NCBI GenBank assembly: GCA_024279915.1
Contig: JAJRRB010000012.1
Location: forward strand, 1 to 58,333
Source: Deltaproteobacteria bacterium
GTDB taxonomy: Bacteria; Desulfobacterota; Desulfuromonadia; Desulfuromonadales; BM103
Length of the DNA: 58,333 nucleotides
Direction of reading: 5' to 3'
The position numbers and the translations under genes were made by a program. The notes beneath the pieces are model-generated. The model saw only the letters and a program-made list of their open reading frames with translations. It was not told the DNA's origin and ran no database searches. Of this stretch, positions 25,701 to 34,914 are shown in pieces. The first letter of the stretch is position 1. Each line of letters starts with the position of its first letter.

Positions 25701-26070
25701 GACAAGGGGTGCAAAGACCAGAAATTTTATTTTCCTCGGAAACGGGTGTTTCCAGAGTATCCGAAGCCCCGAAATGCCCTCCCATATGCCCAGTTTCGTA
25801 CTTGTAGGGGAAACGTCCTTGGGCCCCGGAACCAACAGTGGAAAAATCAGGTGCATCGTAATAGCCGAGGATCTTCTCCTCAGCCCCAAAGGTTGACTGG
25901 TATCCCCAAGGTTGGGAGGTGCCGTCACTCGCGTTGAGATGGCAGTCGAAACAGAGACCCGCACCGGGATTATACTGGTCCTTGTTTAGGGCAGTCCCCC
26001 CGGCAACTGGCTTGTAATCAACGCTGTAACCGCCTACACCGTTTTGCGTATCTTTGAGCAGACCACCACT
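22750..26070 (-). pseudogene. downstream part of the third multiheme cytochrome, behind an in-frame amber codon
   Basis: Directly after the TAG at 26071-26073 the same frame continues SGGLLKDTQNGVGGYSVDY and then a heme site CFDCH, so the protein was one chain of about 1884 residues from the ATG at 28404. This part has four CXXCH (CFDCH, CTPCH, CLKCH, CSKCH). It then has a series of FN3-like domains with repeated TWYWHV/RARD-type strands, and a C-terminal glycine-rich domain with GGAGGGASY and GAGAGGGGEASF stretches. The ATG at 25785 (MGGHFG) is internal to a heme domain and unlikely as a start. Without readthrough this part is untranslated, and the glycine-rich and FN3-like parts would be lost. 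Confidence 0.8.
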
Positions 26071-28404
26071 CTAAGTAGCACTGTTGTAGCTGGATGTTTT
26101 ACCGGAAGCCGTCGAGCCATGGGAGTTATGACAATCGAAACAGGCCACAATTGTAGAAGCAGAGTCAGTATTGGCTCTTGTGCTGGTAATTGAGCCGTCT
26201 ACACCGGTGGCAGAATTCCACCCACCGGCATTTTGCCCTGCATTGCCATGGGCCGAATAGGCCTTTTGCAGGGTTTTCTTTGCTGCATTGGCCACAGATG
26301 TGTATTTACCCCATGTTGTCTTTTCAGTCTGACTATAACGACTGGCCACACTGGATCCGTCCCACGCATATTCTTGCGGGGTCTTTCCATCACCAAACGG
26401 TTCGGATGTACTATTTTGATCGCTGTGACAACCGAGACAATGATCGTTAATCTCCTCAATTTCAGCACGAGATCCAGCAGAGTTATAAAGGACAGCGGTT
26501 GTACCTTCCGTGTAATCAAGCGGTCTGCTTCCCACACCATATATAACCAAATCAACGTCCGCACCAGAATTGGAAGGACCGCCATGGTAATTCGAATTTA
26601 TCTTTCCGTCGCTATTTGCCTCCCAGTGACACTGGTAACAGTGAGCGTCGGTCACCGGATCGACCTGCACATGATGTGAGTTGGCTAAAAACTGTCCTCC
26701 TACCGCCGCACGAGCCCCCTGAACGACACCGTGGCAGCCAAGACATGCTGTCTCACCCCAGCTTGCATCGGTGTCGCTGTGGCATGAGATATTACTGCAG
26801 GTTCCGGCTCCTGCATTGAACGCATAAGTGAAAGAATCACTTGCCCCCGGGTCTACATCGTAAGCAAGATTGACATGAGTGTCTCGACTGGTGATCGAGG
26901 TGCCATCGTTGGTCGTCGTGTAATGGCACTGATCACAGGTATAGGATTGTGCAAGGTGGGTCGTATGACTGTTCGCTTTAGGGGTGCCGTTTACGTAGCT
27001 AGGCCCGTTCTCATGGCAGGAGTCGCATGCCAAACTGCTATATCCCCAGTCTGGGGCAGAGTTATCAGGGATGACAGATGTCGCGAGTGAAGTTCCGTCG
27101 CTGTGGCAGTACAGGTTTGAACAGCTTCCGTAGCTGTCACCCGGTGCGGGAGTCCCATTGTAGGTTCCGGTACCGAAAAACGGATGCAGGTTGATAGTGA
27201 CTTCTCCATCGACGTGCATGGCCTGGAAGAGAGGGAAAATGGGGTCAGGATTGTGCACTGAATGGCAACCGGTACAGTTGAATGCGTGGGGTGGGATCAT
27301 GTTGGCCGTGTGACAGGCGGTACATTTGATGGGGTTCACCGGTGTGTTCATGGTAGTGAAACCATAAGCCAGATGGGCTGTATGGCTGCCACTGTCGATC
27401 TGCGGGCCGGTGTCCAAGTGAACTCCACTCTTATGGCAGTAGCCGCAGGTCGCTACATCGCTGTCGCCCCAGGTCGGTGTGGTAATGATTTCCGGTGATC
27501 CGACCCCGCCATCCGGTTGAGCATTAGAATGACAGTAAATTTTATCGCAGCTGCCATAAGCCGGAGTTGTTGAATTGTATCCGGCCTCGACCGTATAACG
27601 GCTCGGTTCGGTTCCGTTGTAGCTACCTCCTGACACCATCCAGTCGCTGCTGTCGAAGCTAATTTCTGAAAGCCCGTTCAGATGAACGGAGATTTCATGA
27701 CAAGTGGTGCAGGTCGGTATGTTGGACGTTACACCTGGATAAAAATGTCTGCCGTGGCTCTGCCATGCCGGAGGGTCGGTATGGCAATCCCCGCAAGAGG
27801 GCTTAAAGCCAGCAGAATGCTTGTGACACTGAATACAGTCAGAGTTGTTGAAGTGTTGCAACTCGGTTTGTGCGGTAAGTGGACCACCATCATCAGGATC
27901 GATAGTGGTGTCATAACGATGATACGAAGTGGTCGTGTGGCATGATTCACAGATCTTCACTGAGGACGTGTGTCCCCCCTCATCGTTACCGAAATCTGAA
28001 GCTCCTTCTTTCATGCTGCTGAAGACAACCGCATTGTCTGGAGCGATAGCCGCTTCGATAGGCAGTTGGTCGATTCCGTTTGGTGCGGACAAGACGGGCT
28101 TGACCCGTTTGATGTTTGGACTTTTCCTGATGTGACAAGTACTACATGTGAACTCTCCGTATTTGCCGTCGATCACCCCCCACCCACCGGCCCATTTACG
28201 GCCAGGGTTCCAAACTCCGCCATTGTTAACGCAATCGTCTTCAGTTAAATAGAGGGAGTTGTCGCAGGCAAATCGATCAGAGTTGTGTATTGGAGGAACC
28301 GGAGCGCTGTAGACACGAACAGGATAAAGAAATCCTGACAGCACTATAAATAAAACAATGCATAGACTAAAAAAATAGGAACCATACCAAGAATCGTTAT
28401 TCAT
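26071..28404 (-). CDS. third large multiheme cytochrome c, N-terminal part ending at an amber codon
   Basis: The start is taken at the ATG at 28404, which gives a clean signal peptide (MNNDSWYGSYFFSLCIVLF... ending near VYSAP) and follows a long G-run as ribosome binding site; an upstream in-frame start at 28452 would put charged residues before it. This part has 14 CXXCH motifs (CSTCH first, near residue 86) and three CX4CH motifs (CDKIYCH, CSNLYCH, CSNISCH). The first five hemes align with the N-terminal modules of the two plus-strand cytochromes, with GWGVIDGKYGEFTCSTCH here against GWGVPDGKYGEFVCQTCH. The chain ends ...SSYNSAT at TAG 26071-26073, but coding clearly resumes behind it. Expected location is periplasmic or extracellular. 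Confidence 0.88.
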   Translation of the reverse strand: MNNDSWYGSYFFSLCIVLFIVLSGFLYPVRVYSAPVPPIHNSDRFACDNSLYLTEDDCVNNGGVWNPGRKWAGGWGVIDGKYGEFTCSTCHIRKSPNIKRVKPVLSAPNGIDQLPIEAAIAPDNAVVFSSMKEGASDFGNDEGGHTSSVKICESCHTTTSYHRYDTTIDPDDGGPLTAQTELQHFNNSDCIQCHKHSAGFKPSCGDCHTDPPAWQSHGRHFYPGVTSNIPTCTTCHEISVHLNGLSEISFDSSDWMVSGGSYNGTEPSRYTVEAGYNSTTPAYGSCDKIYCHSNAQPDGGVGSPEIITTPTWGDSDVATCGYCHKSGVHLDTGPQIDSGSHTAHLAYGFTTMNTPVNPIKCTACHTANMIPPHAFNCTGCHSVHNPDPIFPLFQAMHVDGEVTINLHPFFGTGTYNGTPAPGDSYGSCSNLYCHSDGTSLATSVIPDNSAPDWGYSSLACDSCHENGPSYVNGTPKANSHTTHLAQSYTCDQCHYTTTNDGTSITSRDTHVNLAYDVDPGASDSFTYAFNAGAGTCSNISCHSDTDASWGETACLGCHGVVQGARAAVGGQFLANSHHVQVDPVTDAHCYQCHWEANSDGKINSNYHGGPSNSGADVDLVIYGVGSRPLDYTEGTTAVLYNSAGSRAEIEEINDHCLGCHSDQNSTSEPFGDGKTPQEYAWDGSSVASRYSQTEKTTWGKYTSVANAAKKTLQKAYSAHGNAGQNAGGWNSATGVDGSITSTRANTDSASTIVACFDCHNSHGSTASGKTSSYNSAT

Positions 28405-28851
28405 ACAACGCCCCCCCCCCGGGGGTAGTAGTAGAAACGATGAGTCAGTCAATTTGGCAAGTTAGTCTAAATTCGAATAAAATATCCTCGTTCACTGAGC
28501 GCATTCATCAAAACAGGCAGTGCACTCTTTAATTTCTCGAAACTATATTTAAATATCAGTTAAATGACTGAACTTTCCTCAAAAAAAGTCAAATCACGAG
28601 ATTGACTTCGAACGAATATTGACCAATGAATAAATTACGTGCAACCTAAGTAACCATAATTACAACAAACATGATCAAACCAAGCCAACAATATTTGCTC
28701 TTACATATTAAAAATATGCAATAATTGCGCCGCCAAAGCTTGTCCGAACCTTATTCACAGTTCTTGAATCAAGAATGTCACGACAATACTCACAGGAAAG
28801 TCCCCTCCGGAGAGTACCGAACAATAGGAACATATTATTACAGCACCAAAG
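28405..28851. promoter_or_regulatory. cytochrome upstream region with clustered palindromes
   Basis: AT-rich gap between the cytochrome start and the acnB terminator; no gene is supported. Three perfect palindromes lie close together: CATATTAAAAATATG at 28704-28718, GCAATAATTGC at 28718-28728 and TTCTTGAATCAAGAA at 28761-28775. They look like binding sites for dimeric regulators, presumably of the minus-strand cytochrome. I could not place a convincing promoter pair. Confidence 0.4.
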
Positions 28852-28881
28852 AAAAAAGGCCGCCCCTTACGGAGTGGCCTT
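28852..28881 (-). terminator. rho-independent terminator of acnB
   Basis: On the minus strand AAGGCC...GGCCTT forms a stem with extra C-G pairs and a GTAA loop, followed by TTTTTT. It sits 38 bases after the acnB stop. Confidence 0.75.
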
Positions 28882-28918
28882 CACTTTCACTTTTTACCTT
28901 TAACCAACTCTACTCTGA

Positions 28919-31450
28919 TTATTTGTACCCTTCCATCTCATCAAACTGCAGATACTGATAGATGGCATCTTTGTTCGGCGAGACCTTCTCCTTGTAGACG
29001 GCAAGGTACTCAGCCGGAGTCGGAAGCTTGCCCATTGTCGAGGTCACTGCACCAAGTTCTGCTGAGCCAAGATAAACCTGGGCACCGTTACCGATACGAT
29101 CATCAAAGTTACGGGTCGAAGTGGAGAACATGTTCACGCCGTCGGGCACGCGGGCCTGGTTACCCATGCAGAGCGAACAACCAGCGATTTCAAGGCGAGC
29201 GCCCATGGCACTAAATACCGAGAAAATGGCTTCTTCCTTGAGCTTGGTCTGGTCCATGCGGGTCGGCGGACAAACCCAGGTACGAACATTCGGGTTAAAT
29301 TTCTCACCACGCCAGATTTCGGCAGCAGCCCGGAAGTGACCGATGTTAGTCATACAGGAACCGATGAAAATGTCCTGAATCGGGGTGCCCTGGATATCAG
29401 AGAGCAACTTGACATCGTCCGGATCGTTCGGGCAAGCCAGAATCGGCTCGGTGATTGCTGCCAGATCAATTTCAATCACTGCGGCGTACTCGGCATTCGC
29501 ATCAGCGCGGAGCAATTTAGGATCCTTCAGCCATTCGTTGACGGCATCAATCCGGCTTTGCAAAGTCTCTGCATCCTGATAACCATCTTCGATCATCTTT
29601 TTCATCAGAGCGACATTGGAACGCAAGTAGGTGCAAACACTCTCTTCGGAAAGCTGGATACAACCTGCAGCAGCTGAACGCTCAGCGGCAGCATCAGTCA
29701 GTTCAAAAGCCTGCTCAACCGACAGGTTCGGCAGACCTTCCATCTCCAGAATCCGACCATTGAAAATGTTGATCTTGTTCTTTTTCGGTACGGTCAGGTG
29801 ACCCTGTTTGATGGCCCAGTAAGGGATAGCGTTGACGGCATCACGCAAGGTGATGCCGTCGTTAAGTTCACCCTTGAAGCGGACCAGCACCGACTCAGGC
29901 ATGTCGAGAGGTATAAAGCCGAGAGCGCCTGCAAAAGCGATCAAACCAGAACCAGCCGGGAAGCTGATACCGATTGGGAAACGAGTGTGAGAATCACCAC
30001 CAGTACCGACAGTATCCGGCACCAGCAGACGGTTCAGCCAGCTGTGAATAACACCATCGCCGGGACGTAACGGCACACCAGCACGATCGGAGATGAATTT
30101 GGGCAGGTTAGCATGCATCTTGACGTCAGCTGGTTTCGGATAGGCAGCAGTGTGACAGAAAGACTGCATGAACATAGGTGACTTGAACCTGAGGCAAGCC
30201 AGTTCCTTGATTTCATCTGCGGTCATCGGGCCAGTAGTATCCTGGGAACCAACAGTGGTCATGATCGGTGCGCAAGAAGAGCCAGGCAACACACCTTCGA
30301 CACCACAGCCGCGACCAACCATCTTCTGTGCTTGAGTGTAACCCTGATCAGCCTTGGGAGCTGGGTTTGCCGACTTAGCAAAAATGTCAGTTTCGCCCAA
30401 GCCTAATGATTCACGGGCCTCTTTGGTCACGGCGCAACCGATAATCAAAGGAATTCGACCACCGGCACGAAACTCATCAGGAACAGTATCCGGCTTGATG
30501 TCAAAGGTGGAAACAACTTCACCTGCTTCGTTAGTCACTTCACCCTTGGCGGTATTAATGGTGATAACGTCACCCATGCCCAGCTTGGAGACATCCATGC
30601 GCAGTGGCAAGGTGCCTGAATCCTGAGCGGTATTGAAGAAGATCGGGGCGATAACACCACCGATGATCACGCCACCACGACGTTTGCTGGGAACCGCCGG
30701 GATATCATCACCGATGCACCAGAGCACACTGTTGCAAGCTGATTTACGGGAAGAACCTGTACCAACCACATCACCGACAAAGGCAACCTGATGGCCTTCG
30801 GCACGCCACTTTGCGATTTCTTCGATGCCACCTGGAAAACGGGTCTTACCCATAGCCAGAGCATGTAGAGGAATGTCCGGGCGACTCCAGGCATCACCAG
30901 CTGGTGAAAAGTCATCGGTATTAATTTCACCTTCAACCTTGAACACCTTGACGGTGATGGTCTCAGCGACACCAGTCTTGTTGGTGAACCACTCGGCATT
31001 AGCCCAGGACTCGACAACTTTTTTGGCAGCAGCGTTGCTTTTAGACAACTCAATGATCTGAGCGGCTGCATCGTAAACATAAGTCATGCCGGAGAGAGCA
31101 ACAGCAGCTTCGTCTGCCAGTTCTGTGTCGGAAAGAGCACCAATCAGCGGCTGAACATTGTAACCACCGATCATGCTACCGAGAATCTGGACCGCCTTCT
31201 TCTTATCAATCAGCGGCGAGCTTTTGGCACCGGTCAGAATTTCTGCCAGCAAACCTGCCTTGACCTCAGCAGCAGGATCGACACCAGGCGAGATACGCTC
31301 GGTGAGAAGGTTCATCAGGAACTCTTCTTTGCCAGCCGGAGGGCTCTGTAACAATTCACAGAGGCCAGTGGTCTGTTCAGGAGTAAGCGGCAGGGCTGGA
31401 ATCCCCTGAGCATTACGCTCCTTCTCGTGCATCAGATAAGCTTCAATCAT
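28919..31450 (-). CDS. acnB: aconitate hydratase B
   Basis: 843 residues, close to the usual 850-865 of AcnB. It converts citrate to isocitrate in the TCA cycle through a [4Fe-4S] cluster. The N-terminal HEAT-like domain (about residues 1-155) and swivel domain come first, as in the AcnB subtype. Cluster cysteines are visible in IGSCMTNIGH and in CSLCMGNQ, and GGDSHTRFP is the usual aconitase signature. The ATG at 31450 follows GGAGAGAG. A single-gene unit is likely, with a terminator behind it and a divergent small gene in front. In this type of bacterium a complete oxidative TCA cycle is normal, so a housekeeping role is expected. Confidence 0.96.
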   Translation of the reverse strand: MIEAYLMHEKERNAQGIPALPLTPEQTTGLCELLQSPPAGKEEFLMNLLTERISPGVDPAAEVKAGLLAEILTGAKSSPLIDKKKAVQILGSMIGGYNVQPLIGALSDTELADEAAVALSGMTYVYDAAAQIIELSKSNAAAKKVVESWANAEWFTNKTGVAETITVKVFKVEGEINTDDFSPAGDAWSRPDIPLHALAMGKTRFPGGIEEIAKWRAEGHQVAFVGDVVGTGSSRKSACNSVLWCIGDDIPAVPSKRRGGVIIGGVIAPIFFNTAQDSGTLPLRMDVSKLGMGDVITINTAKGEVTNEAGEVVSTFDIKPDTVPDEFRAGGRIPLIIGCAVTKEARESLGLGETDIFAKSANPAPKADQGYTQAQKMVGRGCGVEGVLPGSSCAPIMTTVGSQDTTGPMTADEIKELACLRFKSPMFMQSFCHTAAYPKPADVKMHANLPKFISDRAGVPLRPGDGVIHSWLNRLLVPDTVGTGGDSHTRFPIGISFPAGSGLIAFAGALGFIPLDMPESVLVRFKGELNDGITLRDAVNAIPYWAIKQGHLTVPKKNKINIFNGRILEMEGLPNLSVEQAFELTDAAAERSAAAGCIQLSEESVCTYLRSNVALMKKMIEDGYQDAETLQSRIDAVNEWLKDPKLLRADANAEYAAVIEIDLAAITEPILACPNDPDDVKLLSDIQGTPIQDIFIGSCMTNIGHFRAAAEIWRGEKFNPNVRTWVCPPTRMDQTKLKEEAIFSVFSAMGARLEIAGCSLCMGNQARVPDGVNMFSTSTRNFDDRIGNGAQVYLGSAELGAVTSTMGKLPTPAEYLAVYKEKVSPNKDAIYQYLQFDEMEGYK

Positions 31451-31558
31451 CTCTCTCTCCTCAATTTAAGTTATTGGTGAGCGCAAAAACTTCGCCACCG
31501 TTTATAGTCAGATTTTCCTCACTAATCAGGGTTATACTTAAAACAGAAACTTGCATAC

Positions 31559-31585
31559 TGTATACGATTTAAAACTCTTCGTCAA
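31559..31585 (-). promoter_or_regulatory. candidate acnB promoter
   Basis: On the minus strand TTGACG (31580-31585) and TATACA (31559-31564) are separated by 15 bases, a short spacer. It lies about 110 bases before the start codon. Confidence 0.3.
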
Positions 31586-31686
31586 CGGACAAACTAGCCT
31601 GACTTACGTCATTTTCGTGCCATTTACATTCCACTCCTTGACTCGTTTTTTTGTCAGAAAAAAGACAATCGATGACACATCCAAGC

Positions 31687-31727
31687 GTGTGACATATTTT
31701 GACACACGACAGTGGTTTACTCACAAT
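31687..31727 (+). promoter_or_regulatory. promoter with overlapping inverted repeat before small gene
   Basis: TTGACA at 31699-31704, a 17-base spacer and CACAAT at 31722-31727. GTGTG and CACAC (about 31687-31708) flank the -35, an operator-like arrangement. The leader to the ATG at 31750 would be only about 16 bases. Confidence 0.45.
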
Positions 31728-31749
31728 CACACAGCTCAAGGAGGAAGAA

Positions 31750-31950
31750 ATGTTTGAGATCATTATGTTGTTTGCTTTTCTGTATGCTGTAACCTGTCAG
31801 CTCTTTCCAGAGAGATCGGCCAAATCCAGAGCACCGGTCAACAAGAAGAGTCTTCAGAGCAGCAAGAAAAGGGCCCTATTGCATAAGTCAACACAGAAAT
31901 GCCTGGTAAAAACAAAATGCCGAAGTCTTAGCTATACACATGCGGCATAG
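31750..31950 (+). CDS. small predicted membrane protein, 66 residues
   Basis: The ATG at 31750 sits five bases behind a perfect AAGGAGG, and a sigma-70-like promoter lies upstream, so expression is well supported although the product is unknown. Residues 1-18 (MFEIIMLFAFLYAVTCQL) are a likely membrane segment. The rest is short, strongly basic (many Lys/Arg) and ends KCRSLSYTHAA. It is transcribed away from acnB and toward cheD. I do not recognise a family; an upstream in-frame ATG at 31699 lies within the promoter and is rejected as start. Confidence 0.6.
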   Translation: MFEIIMLFAFLYAVTCQLFPERSAKSRAPVNKKSLQSSKKRALLHKSTQKCLVKTKCRSLSYTHAA

Positions 31951-32049
31951 CAGGCTCCGGCAGAGTCATTATCATATTATTGTGAAGTATATCAGTTGAT
32001 CTATATTCTTCGGTAGCTTCCGAACGAAAAGGTTTAGTGAGCTAACGTC

Positions 32050-32562
32050 TCAATCCGTAGTCTTGACAATTCGCATAGCCCGTTGCCGACGCATCAGAAC
32101 CGTACCATCGCCACTATTAAAAATAACCTTCCGGCCCTGATTACCACCGAGATCACTACTTACAATAAGGATTTTGAGAGACTCCAGAGTCTCAATGGCA
32201 AACTCAACATTACGTTGTCCAACGGCCAATAAACCCTCAGTTTTCTCCCACATTGAGGCGCCGCCAAAAACCTTGGCAATCAATTTATCATTAGGACTGG
32301 AGTGAGCACGAACCTTCTCGACCAATTTGGTGATCGCAACGTTCCCATACTTGGGTGTCGGTAAACCCTCGCCATTCCAGAGCGGCAACAGGTAGTGGTT
32401 AATGCCACCTAGTTGTGCCGTCTGGTTCCACAGGCAGACAGACACACACGACCCAAGTACAGTGGTAATCAAGTGTGGTTGCCGATGCACAAAGATCGTG
32501 CCGGGATAAAGATAGTGGCGCCTCTCCAGCTGAGTGTCTGGCGCATCCGTAGTTTGATTCAT
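32050..32562 (-). CDS. cheD: CheD, chemoreceptor glutamine deamidase
   Basis: 170 residues from the ATG at 32562, the usual CheD size; the longer frame to 32649 only overlaps the upstream gene. CheD deamidates glutamines of methyl-accepting chemotaxis proteins and often binds CheC. The catalytic triad residues are visible as TTVLGSC (Cys39) and GGINH (His56), with Thr33/34 nearby. It starts seven bases after the stop of the kinase-like gene, so the cheB, kinase-like and cheD genes form a probable transcription unit. Confidence 0.93.
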   Translation of the reverse strand: MNQTTDAPDTQLERRHYLYPGTIFVHRQPHLITTVLGSCVSVCLWNQTAQLGGINHYLLPLWNGEGLPTPKYGNVAITKLVEKVRAHSSPNDKLIAKVFGGASMWEKTEGLLAVGQRNVEFAIETLESLKILIVSSDLGGNQGRKVIFNSGDGTVLMRRQRAMRIVKTTD

Positions 32563-32569
32563 AATTCGT

Positions 32570-33457
32570 TTAGAAACTTTCCATTTCGCCGTCTGTGTCA
32601 TCAAAGAGGAAGAAGTTACCATCTGCGGCATAGACAACAACATCGACATCAGGTCTTGGCAACGTCAGGACAAAACGGCTCCCTTTGCCTGGTTGGCTAT
32701 CCAGGTCTAAAGTGCCATCCAGCAGTTCTGCAAGCGACCAGCAGATGCTCAGGCCCAAACCATGACCACGATGGCCCTTGGTGGTTCCCTCCTCTAGTTG
32801 CTTGAAACGGTCGAAAATAACGTCCTGATCAACGGCAGCAATACCAGGGCCGTTGTCCCTGACAGTGGTGGTCAACCCAGACTTGTTTTCAGCAATCTCA
32901 ATATTGATCGTTCCGCCATTGTTATTAAATTCAACCGCATTGGCCAGCAGGTTGATCAGAAACATTTCAAATTTCTGTGCGTCGGTGGGGAAGATCAAAT
33001 CGTCAGGAATCGCCACTATAACTTCGATCTCTTTTTCCGATATACGGTATGCCAGTTTATCGATACAGCTATTCAATACGCTACCAATCTCGACCATGGC
33101 ATAAGCTGGTTCTGCTTCACCCGCCTCCAGTTCAGCGGCCATAAAGACATTCTGTAATTGGTAATCGAGATTGAACGCCTCAGCATAAATCATGCGAATG
33201 GGTTTCTTGCAGACCTCCGGATCACAAGCTCTATCAAAAAACTGACCGGACAACCCCATGATGACTGAGAGTGGATTATTGATCTCATTGCGGACATTTG
33301 AGAGGAAATGGCTTTTCAAAGCTTCAGAATCCTGAAGTTTCTCATTCATCGACTCAAGCTTACGTGTCATCGCCCGCATATCGTTAAGAGCATTGTGATT
33401 AGACTCGAAACGCTGGCGGATTTCCTCAATCAATTCATCATCAGTCGGTTTTTTCAT
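32570..33457 (-). CDS. histidine-kinase-like ATPase lacking the phospho-accepting histidine
   Basis: 295 residues, no membrane segment. An N-terminal coiled-coil-like stretch (about residues 5-48) leads into the dimerisation helix, which reads SHFLSNVRNEINNPLSVIMG. The position normally holding His in FLxxMSHEIRTPL is Asn57. The C-terminal HATPase domain is intact, with an N-box (FLINLLANAVEFNNN), DNGPGI and GHGLGLSI motifs. The protein could therefore bind ATP but should not autophosphorylate on the usual residue. It lies between cheB and cheD, so a role in chemotaxis control or as a phosphatase/partner is likely (inference). Confidence 0.85.
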   Translation of the reverse strand: MKKPTDDELIEEIRQRFESNHNALNDMRAMTRKLESMNEKLQDSEALKSHFLSNVRNEINNPLSVIMGLSGQFFDRACDPEVCKKPIRMIYAEAFNLDYQLQNVFMAAELEAGEAEPAYAMVEIGSVLNSCIDKLAYRISEKEIEVIVAIPDDLIFPTDAQKFEMFLINLLANAVEFNNNGGTINIEIAENKSGLTTTVRDNGPGIAAVDQDVIFDRFKQLEEGTTKGHRGHGLGLSICWSLAELLDGTLDLDSQPGKGSRFVLTLPRPDVDVVVYAADGNFFLFDDTDGEMESF

Positions 33458-33484
33458 CCTTTGGTTCCCGTGTAAATTGAAGGA

Positions 33485-34914
<1,430 letters not shown>

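Noticed and set aside
25785-25785. ATG here as the true start of a separate 1011-residue protein
   Set aside because: The same frame is coding, including a heme site, for 95 codons upstream to the amber codon, and there is no signal peptide at this ATG.
28725-28958. 77-codon plus-strand frame across the acnB terminator
   Set aside because: Runs through the terminator and into acnB; no motif.
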